The notes under the pieces are model-generated. The model did no database searches. It worked only from the letters and a program-made list of their open reading frames with translations, and was not told the DNA's origin. A DNA stretch of 64,000 nucleotides, taken from NCBI RefSeq assembly GCF_013415885.1, contig NZ_CP058910.1, positions 3,968,001 to 4,032,000 of the forward strand. Reading direction: 5' to 3'. The translations under genes were made by a program, and so were the position numbers. The DNA is from Halosimplex rubrum (GTDB taxonomy: Archaea > Halobacteriota > Halobacteria > Halobacteriales > Haloarculaceae). This document shows positions 31,438 through 40,402 of this stretch, piece by piece (the stretch's first letter is position 1; each line of letters begins with the position of its first letter).

Positions 31438-33348
31438 CTACTCCTCGTCGTCTTCGTCGACGTCTTCGAAGTCGGCGTCGACGTACTCCTCGCCTTGGCC
31501 GCCGGCACCGGCAGCGCCGCCCGCGCCGCCCGGACCGGCGCCGCCCATGCCACCGGCACCGGCCGCGCCCGCCGCGCCGCCCGCGCCGGCCGCACCCTCT
31601 GCGGCCTGGTCCTGATACATCTGCTTGCCGATCTCCTGCAGCGCCTCTGCGAGGGCTTCGGTCGCTTCCTTGTAGTCCTCGGTGTCGGCGTCCTCGTCCT
31701 CGAGGACTTCCTGTACCTCGTCGATCTCGGCCTCGATGTCCTCGACGAGTTCCTCGTCGACCTCCTCCTCGTTCTCCTCCAGCAGCGTCTCGGCGCGCTG
31801 GATCGTGCTCTCGGCCTCGTTGCGGGCCTCGATGCGCTCGCGGCGCTGCTCGTCCTCCTCGGCGTGCTCCTCGGCCTCCTGCTGCATCTCCTCGATCTGG
31901 TCGTCGGAGAGGCCGGCGCCGCCCTCGATGGTGATGTTCTCCTCGTTGCCCGACCCCTTGTCCTCCGCGGAGACGTTGACGATGCCGTTCTCGTCGATGT
32001 TGAACGACACCTCGATCTGCGGGGTGCCGGCGGGCGCCGGCGGGATACCCGAGAGCGCGAACTCACCGAGCAGTTCGTTCTCGTTGGCGATCTCGCGTTC
32101 GCCCTGGAAGACGCGGATCTGGACCTGCGTCTGGTTGTCCGCCGCAGTGGTGAAGATCTTCGACTCCTCGGTCGGAATGGTCGTGTTCTTCTCGATGAGC
32201 CGCTCGAACAGACCGCCCTTGACCTCGACGCCCAGCGACAGCGGCGTCACGTCGAGCAGGACGATGTCGTCCACGTCGCCGCTGAGGACGCCGCCCTGGA
32301 TCGCCGCGCCCAGCGAGACCGCCTCGTCGGGGTTGACGTTCTTCTTGGGCTCCTGGCCGGTCATCTCCTCGACGCGCTCCTGGACCTGCGGCATCCGCGT
32401 GGAGCCGCCGACGAGGATGACCTCGTCGATGTCGCTCTGGCCGTAGCCGGCGTCTTCGAGCGCCTGCTCCGTCGGGCCGACCGTCCGCTCGATGAGGTCC
32501 TCGGTGAGCGACTCGAACTTCGCCCGAGTGAGCTTCTCCTCCAGATCGAGGGGCCCGTCGTCGGTCGTCGTGATGAACGGCAGGTCGATGCGGGTCTCCT
32601 TGCGGTTGGAGAGCTCGATCTTCGCCTCCTCGGCGGCCTCGGTGAGCCGCTGGAGCGCCTGGCGGTCCTCGCGCAGGTCGATGCCGTGCTCGTCGTGGAA
32701 CTGCTCGGCGAGGTAGTCGATGATCGCGTGGTCCCAGTCGTCGCCACCGAGGTCGTTATCACCGTTGGTCGCGACGACCTCGTAGACGCCGCCGCCCAGA
32801 TCGAGGATGGACACGTCGAAGGTGCCCCCGCCGAGGTCGTAGACGAGGACGGTCTGGTCGGACTCGTCGTCGAGGCCGTAGGCCATCGCGGCCGCGGTCG
32901 GCTCGTTGACGATGCGCTCGACCTCGAAGCCGGCGATCTCGCCGGCGTCCTTCGTCGCCTGGCGCTGGCGGTCGTTGAAATAGGCCGGGACGGTGATCAC
33001 GGCCTTCTCGACGTCGTCGCCGAGGTACTCCTCGGCGTCCCGTTTGATCTTCTGGAGGATCATCGCCGAGACCTGCTCGGGCGTGTACTCCTCCCCTTCG
33101 AGTTCGACCGTGTAGTCGTCCTCGCCCATGTGACGCTTGATGGACTGGACGGTCTCGTCGGGGTTCTTGACGGCCTGGTTCTTCGCGGGCTTGCCGACGA
33201 GACGCTCGCCCTCGTCGAACGCGACGACCGAGGGTGTCGTCCGCTCGCCCTCCGAGTTGACGATGATCTCGGGGTCGCCCCCTTCCATGACCGCGAACGC
33301 ACTGTTCGTGGTCCCGAGGTCGATTCCGAGAATCTTGTTGCTCGCCAT
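31438..33348 (-). CDS. dnaK: Molecular chaperone DnaK (Hsp70)
   Basis: A 636-residue Hsp70. The ATPase domain shows [36 protein letters not shown] and [14 protein letters not shown]; the substrate domain contains [16 protein letters not shown] and [19 protein letters not shown]. The C-terminus is a long Gly/Ala run ending in an acidic [17 protein letters not shown]-like tail, typical of haloarchaea. It folds and protects proteins with DnaJ and GrpE. grpE lies 202 bases upstream on the same strand but dnaK has its own TATA element. No full-length dnaJ is in the window. Confidence 0.97.
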   Translation of the reverse strand: MASNKILGIDLGTTNSAFAVMEGGDPEIIVNSEGERTTPSVVAFDEGERLVGKPAKNQAVKNPDETVQSIKRHMGEDDYTVELEGEEYTPEQVSAMILQKIKRDAEEYLGDDVEKAVITVPAYFNDRQRQATKDAGEIAGFEVERIVNEPTAAAMAYGLDDESDQTVLVYDLGGGTFDVSILDLGGGVYEVVATNGDNDLGGDDWDHAIIDYLAEQFHDEHGIDLREDRQALQRLTEAAEEAKIELSNRKETRIDLPFITTTDDGPLDLEEKLTRAKFESLTEDLIERTVGPTEQALEDAGYGQSDIDEVILVGGSTRMPQVQERVEEMTGQEPKKNVNPDEAVSLGAAIQGGVLSGDVDDIVLLDVTPLSLGVEVKGGLFERLIEKNTTIPTEESKIFTTAADNQTQVQIRVFQGEREIANENELLGEFALSGIPPAPAGTPQIEVSFNIDENGIVNVSAEDKGSGNEENITIEGGAGLSDDQIEEMQQEAEEHAEEDEQRRERIEARNEAESTIQRAETLLEENEEEVDEELVEDIEAEIDEVQEVLEDEDADTEDYKEATEALAEALQEIGKQMYQDQAAEGAAGAGGAAGAAGAGGMGGAGPGGAGGAAGAGGQGEEYVDADFEDVDEDDEE

Positions 33349-33373
33349 CTTACCCGTCTATACCCGATTGTGC

Positions 33374-33386
33374 CGGTTAAAAGTTG
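33374..33386 (-). promoter_or_regulatory. TATA element of dnaK
   Basis: On the minus strand ACTTTTAACC is centred about 33 bases upstream of the dnaK ATG, predicting a very short leader. A second TATA-like TTTATAGG lies about 90 bases further upstream, so two starts are possible, as often seen for heat-shock genes. Confidence 0.45.
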
Positions 33387-33550
33387 CTAGACGCGACCGA
33401 CGGGGACCCGCTACAGACGCCCGCAAACGGCCGATCTGTGGCCGACCCGGTGACGGCGACCGGTGCCTATAAATCCAACCGCAATACCAGTACAAGAGCG
33501 ACGAACGATCAGCAGAGAGACAGGTGCGCGGCCCCTTCCGCTACTCGTCG

Positions 33551-34258
33551 CTACCCGTCGCTGACGGTGACCTGCGCCTCGCGGAGCACCTTGTCGGCCA
33601 TGACGTAGCCGGGGCGGTGAACATCCGCGATGGCCCCCTCGGGCTGGTCGGAGTCGACGCGGACCAGGACTTCGTGGCGGTGCGGGTCCACGTCCTGACC
33701 GGGTTCAGGTTCGATCACGTCGACGTTCTCCTGATCGAGCACGTCGTCGAACGACCGCAGCGTCGACTCGACGCCGCCGCGGATGTCGGTGTCCTCGTCC
33801 TGTTCGAGCGCGCGCTTCAGGTTGTCGCGCACGTCGAGCAGGCGAGTGACCAGGTCCTCGGTGGCGCGCTCGCGCTCCTCCTCGCGCCGTTTCTCCATCC
33901 GCTTCTTGAAGTTCTGGAACTCCGCCTGTTTGCGCTTGAGCTTCTCCGCCAGGTCGTCGAGTTCCTCGTCGCGCGCGTCGAGTTGGTCCTCCAGACCGTC
34001 GACGCGGCTCCGCAGTGCCGCGAGTTCGTGGGCGACCGACTCGGGGTCGGACTCCGCGACGCGGTCGACCAGCTCCTCGTCGACGGTGACCTCGTCGTCG
34101 CCCGTCGCTTCGCTGCTGGCGTCGCCGTCGCCCGCCTCGTCGGGGTCGATGACCTCGTCGGGCTGCACGGGCTCGCCGCTCGCGTCCCCCTCCTGCTCGG
34201 TCGCGCCTGGCTGCTCCTCTGCGGCCTCAGCGGGGTCGGACGCGTCCTGCTCGCTCAT
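33551..34258 (-). CDS. grpE: Nucleotide exchange factor GrpE
   Basis: A 235-residue protein: an acidic, disordered first 85 residues, a long coiled coil (about 85-150; LKRKQAEFQNFKKRMEKRRE), and a C-terminal beta domain with VDPHRHEVLVRVDSDQPEG and ADVHRPGYVMADKVLREAQV. GrpE releases ADP from DnaK. The ATG at 34258 was chosen; an in-frame extension to 34285 lacks a good start. It heads the grpE-dnaK pair. Confidence 0.95.
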   Translation of the reverse strand: MSEQDASDPAEAAEEQPGATEQEGDASGEPVQPDEVIDPDEAGDGDASSEATGDDEVTVDEELVDRVAESDPESVAHELAALRSRVDGLEDQLDARDEELDDLAEKLKRKQAEFQNFKKRMEKRREEERERATEDLVTRLLDVRDNLKRALEQDEDTDIRGGVESTLRSFDDVLDQENVDVIEPEPGQDVDPHRHEVLVRVDSDQPEGAIADVHRPGYVMADKVLREAQVTVSDG

Positions 34259-34397
34259 ACCCGTAGGCAGTCGCCGCGTCGACAAAAGGGTTGAGAATCC
34301 GACCGACGACGGGGGTCGCGAACGCCGAACGGCCGCCCCGACATCGGCCGACCACGCCCCGCACCGCTTAACTCCCGTCCCCCGATACCTCTCGGCA

Positions 34398-35789
34398 GTG
34401 ACCGCCCGGCTCGTCTACGAGGAGGGAACCGTCCGGATCACCGGCAGCGACGCGCTCGACGACGTGCCGTTCGTCGAACGGGACGCCCGCTCGAAGACAC
34501 GGCGGGCGCCCGGTCATCGCTACGTCGACCTCCGCGCTGCGCTGGACGAACGGGAGATCGCCTACGAGGACCGCGTGTTCGACCTCCCGACCCTCGACCT
34601 GAGCTCGACGTACGAACTCCGCGAGTACCAGCGCGAGGCGCTGGACGACTGGGAGGCCGCGGACCGCCGGGGCGTCCTCGCGAGCCACGCGAGTGAGGGC
34701 TCGCGACAGCTCGCCTGTCGCGGTGTGCTCGAACTCCCGACCGGGAGCGGGAAGACCGTCATCGGTATCGCGGCGATGGAATCCCTCGGAACGCCGACGC
34801 TCGTCGTCGTCCCCACTATCGACCTGCTCGAACAGTGGCGCCGGGAACTCGAACGGGAGTTCGACCGCGAGGTGGGACAGCTCGGCGGCGGCGAGCAACG
34901 GCTCGCCGACGTGACCGTCTCGACGTACGACTCGGCGTACCTCCGGGCGGACGAACTCGGCGACCGCTTCGGCCTCGTCGTCTTCGACGAGGTCCACCAC
35001 CTCGGCGGCGAGGGGTACCGCGACATCGCCCGCCTGCTCGCCGCGCCCGCCCGCATGGGCCTCACGGCCACCTTCGAGCGCCCCGACGGCGCTCACGAGG
35101 CGGTCGAGGAACTCGTCGGCCCGCTCGTCCACCGCGTCGCCGTCGACGAACTCGCCGGCGAGCACCTCGCCGACTACGACATCAAGCGCCTGGAGGTCGA
35201 CCTGACGCCCGAGGAGCGCGAGGTGTACGAGCGCCACCAGGAGACGTTCACCGACTACCTCGCGAGTTCGGGCATCCAGATGCGCAGCGGCAGCGACTAC
35301 CAGGAACTCGTCAAGCGCTCGGGGAGCGACCCGCGCGCCAGGGACGCCCTGCTCGCCAAGCAGCGCGCCCGCGAGGTGATGATGAACGCCGACGAGAAGG
35401 TCGACCGGCTCGAAACCCTGCTCGACCGCCACCGCGACGACCGCGTCATCGTCTTCACCGCCCACACCGACCTCGTGTATCGCCTCTCCGAACGCTTCCT
35501 GATCCCGGCGATCACCCACGAGACGAGCGCGGACGAGCGCCGCGAGATTCTGGAGCGGTTCCGCTCGGGGGAGTACTCCCGGGTCGTGACGGCGAACGTC
35601 CTCGACGAGGGGGTCGACGTGCCCGACGCGAACGTCGCCGTCGTCCTCTCGGGCAGCGGGAGCGAGCGGGAGTTCACACAGCGCCTCGGCCGGATCTTGC
35701 GCCCGAAGGACGACGGTCAGCGTGCGCTACTCTACGAGATCGTCACCGAGGAGACGGCGGAAGAACGGGTGGCGCGGCGACGGCGGTGA
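34398..35789 (+). CDS. XPB/Rad25-type DNA helicase
   Basis: A 463-residue SF2 helicase of XPB type. An N-terminal damage-recognition-like region precedes motif Q/I (LREYQREALDDW; ELPTGSGKTVIG). Motif II is DEVHH, motif III TATFERPDG, and the C-terminal RecA lobe has VFTAHTDLVYRL, TANVLDEGVDVPDANVAV and the motif VI FTQRLGRILRPK. Archaeal XPB opens DNA for repair together with the nuclease Bax1, whose gene is just downstream, with only an oppositely oriented lipoprotein between. The start is GTG 34398. Confidence 0.88.
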   Translation: MTARLVYEEGTVRITGSDALDDVPFVERDARSKTRRAPGHRYVDLRAALDEREIAYEDRVFDLPTLDLSSTYELREYQREALDDWEAADRRGVLASHASEGSRQLACRGVLELPTGSGKTVIGIAAMESLGTPTLVVVPTIDLLEQWRRELEREFDREVGQLGGGEQRLADVTVSTYDSAYLRADELGDRFGLVVFDEVHHLGGEGYRDIARLLAAPARMGLTATFERPDGAHEAVEELVGPLVHRVAVDELAGEHLADYDIKRLEVDLTPEEREVYERHQETFTDYLASSGIQMRSGSDYQELVKRSGSDPRARDALLAKQRAREVMMNADEKVDRLETLLDRHRDDRVIVFTAHTDLVYRLSERFLIPAITHETSADERREILERFRSGEYSRVVTANVLDEGVDVPDANVAVVLSGSGSEREFTQRLGRILRPKDDGQRALLYEIVTEETAEERVARRRR

Positions 35790-35849
35790 CCGACGACGGG
35801 CCGGCGGTGGGACTGCCAGCGGTGGGCGGGACGGACCGCCAGCGACCGC

Positions 35850-36419
35850 CTACTCGACCGAACCGGTCGACGTGTCGGTCGCCGTCGATCCCGAACCGGT
35901 CGGCGTGTCGGTCGACCCGGTGTCGGTCGCGAACGGGGTCGGCGAGTCCGTCGGTGTCGCCCCGTCGCCGGGATAGGGCGTAACCGTCCCTTCGGGGATC
36001 GGCGTCTCGGGCGGGCCGGGGTCGAACGAGACGGAGAATCCGGTCAGCTCGGCCTCCGGAACGGGGAAGCGGATCTCGAACTGCCCGCTCGCTTCGGACT
36101 GGAGGACGACGTGCCGAGCGGGAGTGAAGGTCCTGTCGCCGGCCTCGACGGTGACGGTCATCACCGCCTCGCGAGCGACGCCGGCGCGGTTCCGGACCGT
36201 CAGCTCGACCACCAGATCGCCGTCTTCGCCGGGCCGGAACGCCCGCTCGGGGACGACGAACGGCTGTCGATCCGGCGTCGGTTCGGGGTCGTCCGCGGGC
36301 GTGGCGATCCCCTCCGGCGGTTCGGGGGCTGTCGCCGGCACCTCCCGGTTGGCCGTACAGCCCGCGCCCGCCCCCGCCGCGAGGGCGGCCAGCCCGCGCA
36401 GGACCGTCCGTCGTTGCAT
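35850..36419 (-). CDS. Tat lipoprotein with an Ig-like domain and Thr/Pro tail
   Basis: A 189-residue exported protein. MQRRTVLRGLAALAAGAGAGC combines a twin-arginine signal with a lipobox cysteine at about residue 21. A single beta-sandwich domain (about 55-125; LVVELTVRNRAGVAREAVM, ASGQFEIRFPVPE) follows, with a C-terminal Thr/Ser/Pro/Asp-rich spacer. No family with a known function was recognised. It sits between the convergent-transcribed XPB gene and the divergent Bax1 gene, splitting a functional pair. Confidence 0.72.
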   Translation of the reverse strand: MQRRTVLRGLAALAAGAGAGCTANREVPATAPEPPEGIATPADDPEPTPDRQPFVVPERAFRPGEDGDLVVELTVRNRAGVAREAVMTVTVEAGDRTFTPARHVVLQSEASGQFEIRFPVPEAELTGFSVSFDPGPPETPIPEGTVTPYPGDGATPTDSPTPFATDTGSTDTPTGSGSTATDTSTGSVE

Positions 36420-36532
36420 ACTGCTTCCCCGGGTGCGGTCCGGTAAGAATCTTCTCGTCACGAACGCCGCGCCCGCTCCCGACCCGGCGCACTCCCGTCG
36501 CGCTTATACCGGTCGCCGGCCGAGTCGCGGGT

Positions 36533-38038
36533 GTGCTGACGAAGGACCTGTTGCGCGTCTCGCGGGCCGGCGGCGGCTTCCACCCGCAGTTCGTCGGCGA
36601 CGAGCGCCGCGACCTCGCGGCCCGCGTCCTCGGCGTCTACCAGGGACACGTCGACCACTCCCGCTCGGAACTCGACGACGCGCTGACCGACCTCGAACGC
36701 GAGGCCGACGACTTCAAGCTCGTCCGCGGGTTCGCCAAGCTCCTCGATCGGGAGGCCCGCTTCGAGGTCCGCGCACCGGTCGAACCGCGCCGCGCCCGCG
36801 AGGCCGCCTTCGCCGCGAGCGAGACCGTCGGCGTGGTCACCGCCGACGACCGCGAGCGAGCGCTCCGACGGGCCGCCGACCGCCTCGACGCCGACCCCGA
36901 CGACGTGGCCGACGCGCTCTACGCCGACCTCGACGACCGGGAAGTCCTCGCGGAAATCGACCCGCGCTGGGACCCGGCCGAGCTGGTCGCCCAGTACAAC
37001 CTCTCGCTGGCTCAAACGGCGATCTTCGACGCGACCGAGGTCCGGGTCCGCTCCAGCGACCCCAAGGCGCTCGTCTCGGCGGTCAAGCGCCTGCGACTCA
37101 TGTACGAGGTCCGGACGACCGACGCCGGCCGCGAGGTGGTCGTCACCGGCCCGGACGCCCTCTTCCGCAGCACGCGCCGCTACGGCACCCGCTTCGCCCG
37201 CCTGCTGCGCACCGTCGCGAAGGCCGACGAGTGGCGCCTGACCGCCACCGTCGACGACCGCGGCACCGAGCGGGAGATGACCCTGACCGACGCGGACGTG
37301 TCTGTGCCGGGCGTCGAGCCCGTGACCGAGGTGAGCTACGACAGCGGCGTCGAGGCCGACTTCGCGACCCGCTTCGAGTCGCTGGGGCTGGACTGGGACC
37401 TCGTCCGGGAGCCCGAACCGCTGGAGGCCGGCGCCAGCGTCGCCATCCCAGACTTCGCCTTCGACTACCGCCACGCCGACTTCCGGGTGTTCTTCGAGAT
37501 CATGGGCTTCTGGACGCCCGAGTACGTCGAGAAGAAGCTCTCGCAGTTGGACGCCATCGACGACGTGGAGCTGCTCGTCGCCGTCGACGAGAGCCTCGGC
37601 GCCGGCGAGGCCATCGAAGCCCGCGACCACCGGGCGATTCCCTACTCCGGGACGGTCCGCATCAAGGACGTGCGCGACGCCCTCCGGCGCTACGAGGACG
37701 AACTCGTCGCCGAGAGTGCCGCCGCGCTGCCCGACGAACTGGTCCCCGACGCCGACGTGGTGACCATCCAGTCGCTGGCCGCCGAACGCGGCGTCAGCGA
37801 GAGCGCCGTCGAAGGAAAGTCGTTCCCCGACCACGAGCGCGTCGGCCGGACGCTCGTTCGCCCGGCGGTGCTGGACGCCCTCGGCGACCGGATCGGGGCT
37901 GGGATGACGCTCGGCGACGCCGAGGCGGTCCTCGACGAGTACGGCATCGACGACGCCAGCGCGCTCCTCTCGGTGCTGGGCTATCGCGTCGAGTGGGAGG
38001 GGCTCGGTGGCGGGACCGTCCGCGAGCGCGAGGCGTAG
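36533..38038 (+). CDS. bax1: Bax1 nuclease (DUF790, XPB partner)
   Basis: A 501-residue protein of the DUF790/Bax1 family. The N-terminus LTKDLLRVSRAGGGFHPQFV is diagnostic, as is the central VAQYNLSLAQTAIFDATEV. The C-terminal nuclease core shows IPDFAFDYRHADFRVFFEI followed by MGFWTPEYVEKK, fitting a PD-(D/E)xK-like site. Archaeal Bax1 binds XPB and cuts bubble DNA beside damage, giving a minimal nucleotide excision repair machine. The GTG start gives the conserved N-terminus. Confidence 0.9.
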   Translation: MLTKDLLRVSRAGGGFHPQFVGDERRDLAARVLGVYQGHVDHSRSELDDALTDLEREADDFKLVRGFAKLLDREARFEVRAPVEPRRAREAAFAASETVGVVTADDRERALRRAADRLDADPDDVADALYADLDDREVLAEIDPRWDPAELVAQYNLSLAQTAIFDATEVRVRSSDPKALVSAVKRLRLMYEVRTTDAGREVVVTGPDALFRSTRRYGTRFARLLRTVAKADEWRLTATVDDRGTEREMTLTDADVSVPGVEPVTEVSYDSGVEADFATRFESLGLDWDLVREPEPLEAGASVAIPDFAFDYRHADFRVFFEIMGFWTPEYVEKKLSQLDAIDDVELLVAVDESLGAGEAIEARDHRAIPYSGTVRIKDVRDALRRYEDELVAESAAALPDELVPDADVVTIQSLAAERGVSESAVEGKSFPDHERVGRTLVRPAVLDALGDRIGAGMTLGDAEAVLDEYGIDDASALLSVLGYRVEWEGLGGGTVREREA

Positions 38039-38061
38039 CACGCGGCGGTGCCGTTCGGTCC

Positions 38062-38592
38062 CTACAGCTCCCGGCGACGACCCTTCGGGACCTGCGAGCG
38101 GAGTTCGCCGTGGACGTAGAGGCCGACGCCGACCGGTTCGGGCTCGCCCGCAACGTCGGTCGTGACGATCAGGTAGCCCCAGTCGCCGTCCCAGTCGAGT
38201 TCCTGGTCGTCGCCGGCGACGAACGCGGCGGCTTCCTCGCGGGAGAGGTGAACGACGCAGTCGTCGGCCGCGTCGCCGAACCGCTGGACCGCCTCCAGCG
38301 TCGGCTTCCAGTGTTCGCGACGGGTCCGCAGGAACGCGAGTCCCAGGCCCTCGATGGCGACCGGCGAGGCCACGTCGTCGGCGAACGCCCAGATCTTGCC
38401 CGAGCCGCGCTCCCAGAACGTGTGCCCGTCGAAAGCCTCGGGCGGAACGCCGAACCGCTCGGCCCACCAGTCGAGCACCTCCTCGCGGGTGGGGCGGCCC
38501 TCGACGACCCGCTCGTCGGCGGTCGCGGGGAGGCGGTCGAACCGCGTCCCGTCGTTGTCGCGAGTCGACCCGCTTTCGGGATCGTCGCTCAT
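38062..38592 (-). CDS. NOL1/NOP2-type C-terminal RNA-binding domain protein (DUF7122-like)
   Basis: A 176-residue protein containing VLDWWAERFGVPPEAFDGHT, FWERGSGKIWAFADD, LGLAFLRTRREHWKPTLEAV and a terminal GLYVHGELRSQVPKGRR. This resembles the PUA-like RNA-binding domain that follows the catalytic domain in many NOP2/RsmF m5C methyltransferases. Here it is a separate gene whose ATG overlaps by four bases the stop of the methyltransferase gene, so the two products are probably made together and act as one enzyme. The first 30 residues are disordered and acidic. Confidence 0.78.
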   Translation of the reverse strand: MSDDPESGSTRDNDGTRFDRLPATADERVVEGRPTREEVLDWWAERFGVPPEAFDGHTFWERGSGKIWAFADDVASPVAIEGLGLAFLRTRREHWKPTLEAVQRFGDAADDCVVHLSREEAAAFVAGDDQELDWDGDWGYLIVTTDVAGEPEPVGVGLYVHGELRSQVPKGRRREL

Positions 38593-39527
38593 TCGGCGGT
38601 CACCTCCAGCTTCGCACAGAAGAAGCCGCCCGTGTCGTTGTGGTGGGGGTAGATGCGCTTGGCCCGTTCGACCGAGTCGTCGAAGCGCTCGCCCTGCCAC
38701 TCGGTGACGCCGGGGGCCGATTCGAGCGGGAGGTCGAACTCCACGAGTTCGCAGGACTCCTCGGCCAGCGCGTGGTCGAGGACGGCCTCGTTCTCCTCGG
38801 GCGCGAACGTGCAGGTGGAGTAGACGACGGTCCCCCCCTCCCTCGTCGTCTGGATCGCGCGGCGGAGCACGCCCTTTTGGACGCCCGAGATGCCCTCGAC
38901 GTGGTCGAGCTCCCAGTCGTCCAGCGCGTCGGGGTTCTTGCGGATGGTCCCCTCGCAGGAACACGGCACGTCCACCAAGGCCCGGTCGTAGGGCGCGCCC
39001 TCGGTGCCTTCGTCGGAATCCGGTCCGCGGAAGGGTTTGAGCGAGTGGTTCCGCGCGTCCTCGTGGGTGACGGCGACGTTCGTGGCGCCGGCGCGCTCGG
39101 CGTTCGACCGGAGCGCGGAGATCCGGCCGAGGTTGTTGTCGGTCGCGACCAGCAGGCCACGGTCGTCCATCAGCGCGGCGAGCTGGGTGGTCTTGCTCCC
39201 GGGCGCGGCGCAGGCGTCCCAGACCCGCTCGCCGGGCTCCGGATCGAGCACTTCGGCGGGGACCGCCGAAACCTCCTCCTGGCCGTGGATCCACCCGAGC
39301 ACGTACGGCCAGTTGGTCCCCGGCTGGTCCTCCGGGAGCGCGAACAGCCCGTCGTGCCACCCGACGGGTTCGTGGGCGATATCGGACTCCTCGAGGGCGT
39401 CGCGAGCCCGTTCGACGGTCGTCTTCAGCGTGTTGACGCGGACGACCGACGGGAGCGGCCGCTCGCAGGCCGCGCGGAAGGCGTCGAAATCGTCCACGAG
39501 CGACTCGTAGCGCTCCAGTACGTCCAT
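38589..39527 (-). CDS. RsmB/NOP2-family RNA (cytosine-5) methyltransferase
   Basis: A 312-residue catalytic domain. The SAM-binding motif is VWDACAAPGSKTTQLAALM, followed by ATDNNLGRISALRSNAERAG. The catalytic TC-loop region reads VDVPCSCEGTIRKNP and the second conserved cysteine is in VVYSTCTFAPEENE. It methylates C5 of cytosine in rRNA or tRNA; the target is not clear. The missing C-terminal RNA-binding domain is encoded by the overlapping downstream gene. ATG 39527 gives the usual start, and an extension upstream was rejected. Confidence 0.9.
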   Translation of the reverse strand: MDVLERYESLVDDFDAFRAACERPLPSVVRVNTLKTTVERARDALEESDIAHEPVGWHDGLFALPEDQPGTNWPYVLGWIHGQEEVSAVPAEVLDPEPGERVWDACAAPGSKTTQLAALMDDRGLLVATDNNLGRISALRSNAERAGATNVAVTHEDARNHSLKPFRGPDSDEGTEGAPYDRALVDVPCSCEGTIRKNPDALDDWELDHVEGISGVQKGVLRRAIQTTREGGTVVYSTCTFAPEENEAVLDHALAEESCELVEFDLPLESAPGVTEWQGERFDDSVERAKRIYPHHNDTGGFFCAKLEVTAE

Positions 39528-39656
39528 TGGCGCCCCTTTCGCTGTCGCCCGTGTTAACCCTCTCGGCTCGGGGGCGAAGGGCCGACGCCGCCGGCACCGA
39601 TCGCCGCCCCGTCGTCCGCGCTCGGTTTTATGCCGCTGGCAGCCGGGGTAGCCGGT

Positions 39657-40394
39657 ATGGCCCACGTCCAGGTACACCGCGAGGACATCGAGCTCGACGA
39701 GCCGACGCTGATCGAGGGGCTACCCGGCGTCGGCCTCGTCGGCAAGATCGCCGCGGACCACCTCGTCGACGCGCTCGACATGACCTACTACGCCTCCTGT
39801 CGCTGTGAGGGGTTGCCCGAGGTCGCCGTCTTCGGCGAGGACGACCCGACCTACGAGCCGCCGGTCCGGATATACGCCGACGAGGAGCGCGACCTCCTGG
39901 CGCTCCAGAGCGACGTGCCGGTCTCGCCGAGCGTCGCCGACGACTTCGCGGCCTGCCTGACGCGCTGGCTCGGCGAGCGCGACGCGACCGCGCTGTACGT
40001 CTCCGGGCTCCCCGCCGAGAAGGAGGGTGTCCCGAGCCTCTACGGCGTCGCGAACGGCGAGGCGACCCGCCTGCTGGACGAACACGGCATCGCGCCGCCC
40101 GGCGAGAGCGGCGTCATCAGCGGGCCGACCGGCGCGCTGCTGTACGAGGCCGACCGGACCGACCTCGACGCCCTCGGCCTCGTGGTGGAGGCGAACCGGA
40201 ACTTCCCGGACCCCGAGGCCGCCCGGGTCGTCCTCCTCGACGGCGTCGGCCCCGTCGCCGGCGTCGACGTCGACACCGACCACCTCGTCGAACAGGCCGA
40301 GGAGATCAGTCAGGCCCGCGAGAACCTCGCCAAGCGGATGCAGGAGAGCGACGAGGAGAGTTCGAGAGCCCAGCCGTTGGGCATGTACCAGTAG
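39657..40394 (+). CDS. PAC2-family proteasome-binding protein with C-terminal HbYX motif
   Basis: A 245-residue PAC2-family protein. The N-terminal ELDEPTLIEGLPGVGLVGKI and core motifs LYVSGLPAEKEG and GVISGPTGALLYEAD match the family. The protein ends PLGMYQ: the last three residues Met-Tyr-Gln fit the hydrophobic-Tyr-any (HbYX) motif used by proteasome activators and by archaeal PbaA to dock on 20S alpha rings. ATG 39657 was chosen with a TTTTA element about 30 bases upstream. It is followed after eight bases by a LysE transporter gene. Confidence 0.83.
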   Translation: MAHVQVHREDIELDEPTLIEGLPGVGLVGKIAADHLVDALDMTYYASCRCEGLPEVAVFGEDDPTYEPPVRIYADEERDLLALQSDVPVSPSVADDFAACLTRWLGERDATALYVSGLPAEKEGVPSLYGVANGEATRLLDEHGIAPPGESGVISGPTGALLYEADRTDLDALGLVVEANRNFPDPEAARVVLLDGVGPVAGVDVDTDHLVEQAEEISQARENLAKRMQESDEESSRAQPLGMYQ

Positions 40395-40402
40395 CGACTC
40401 CG

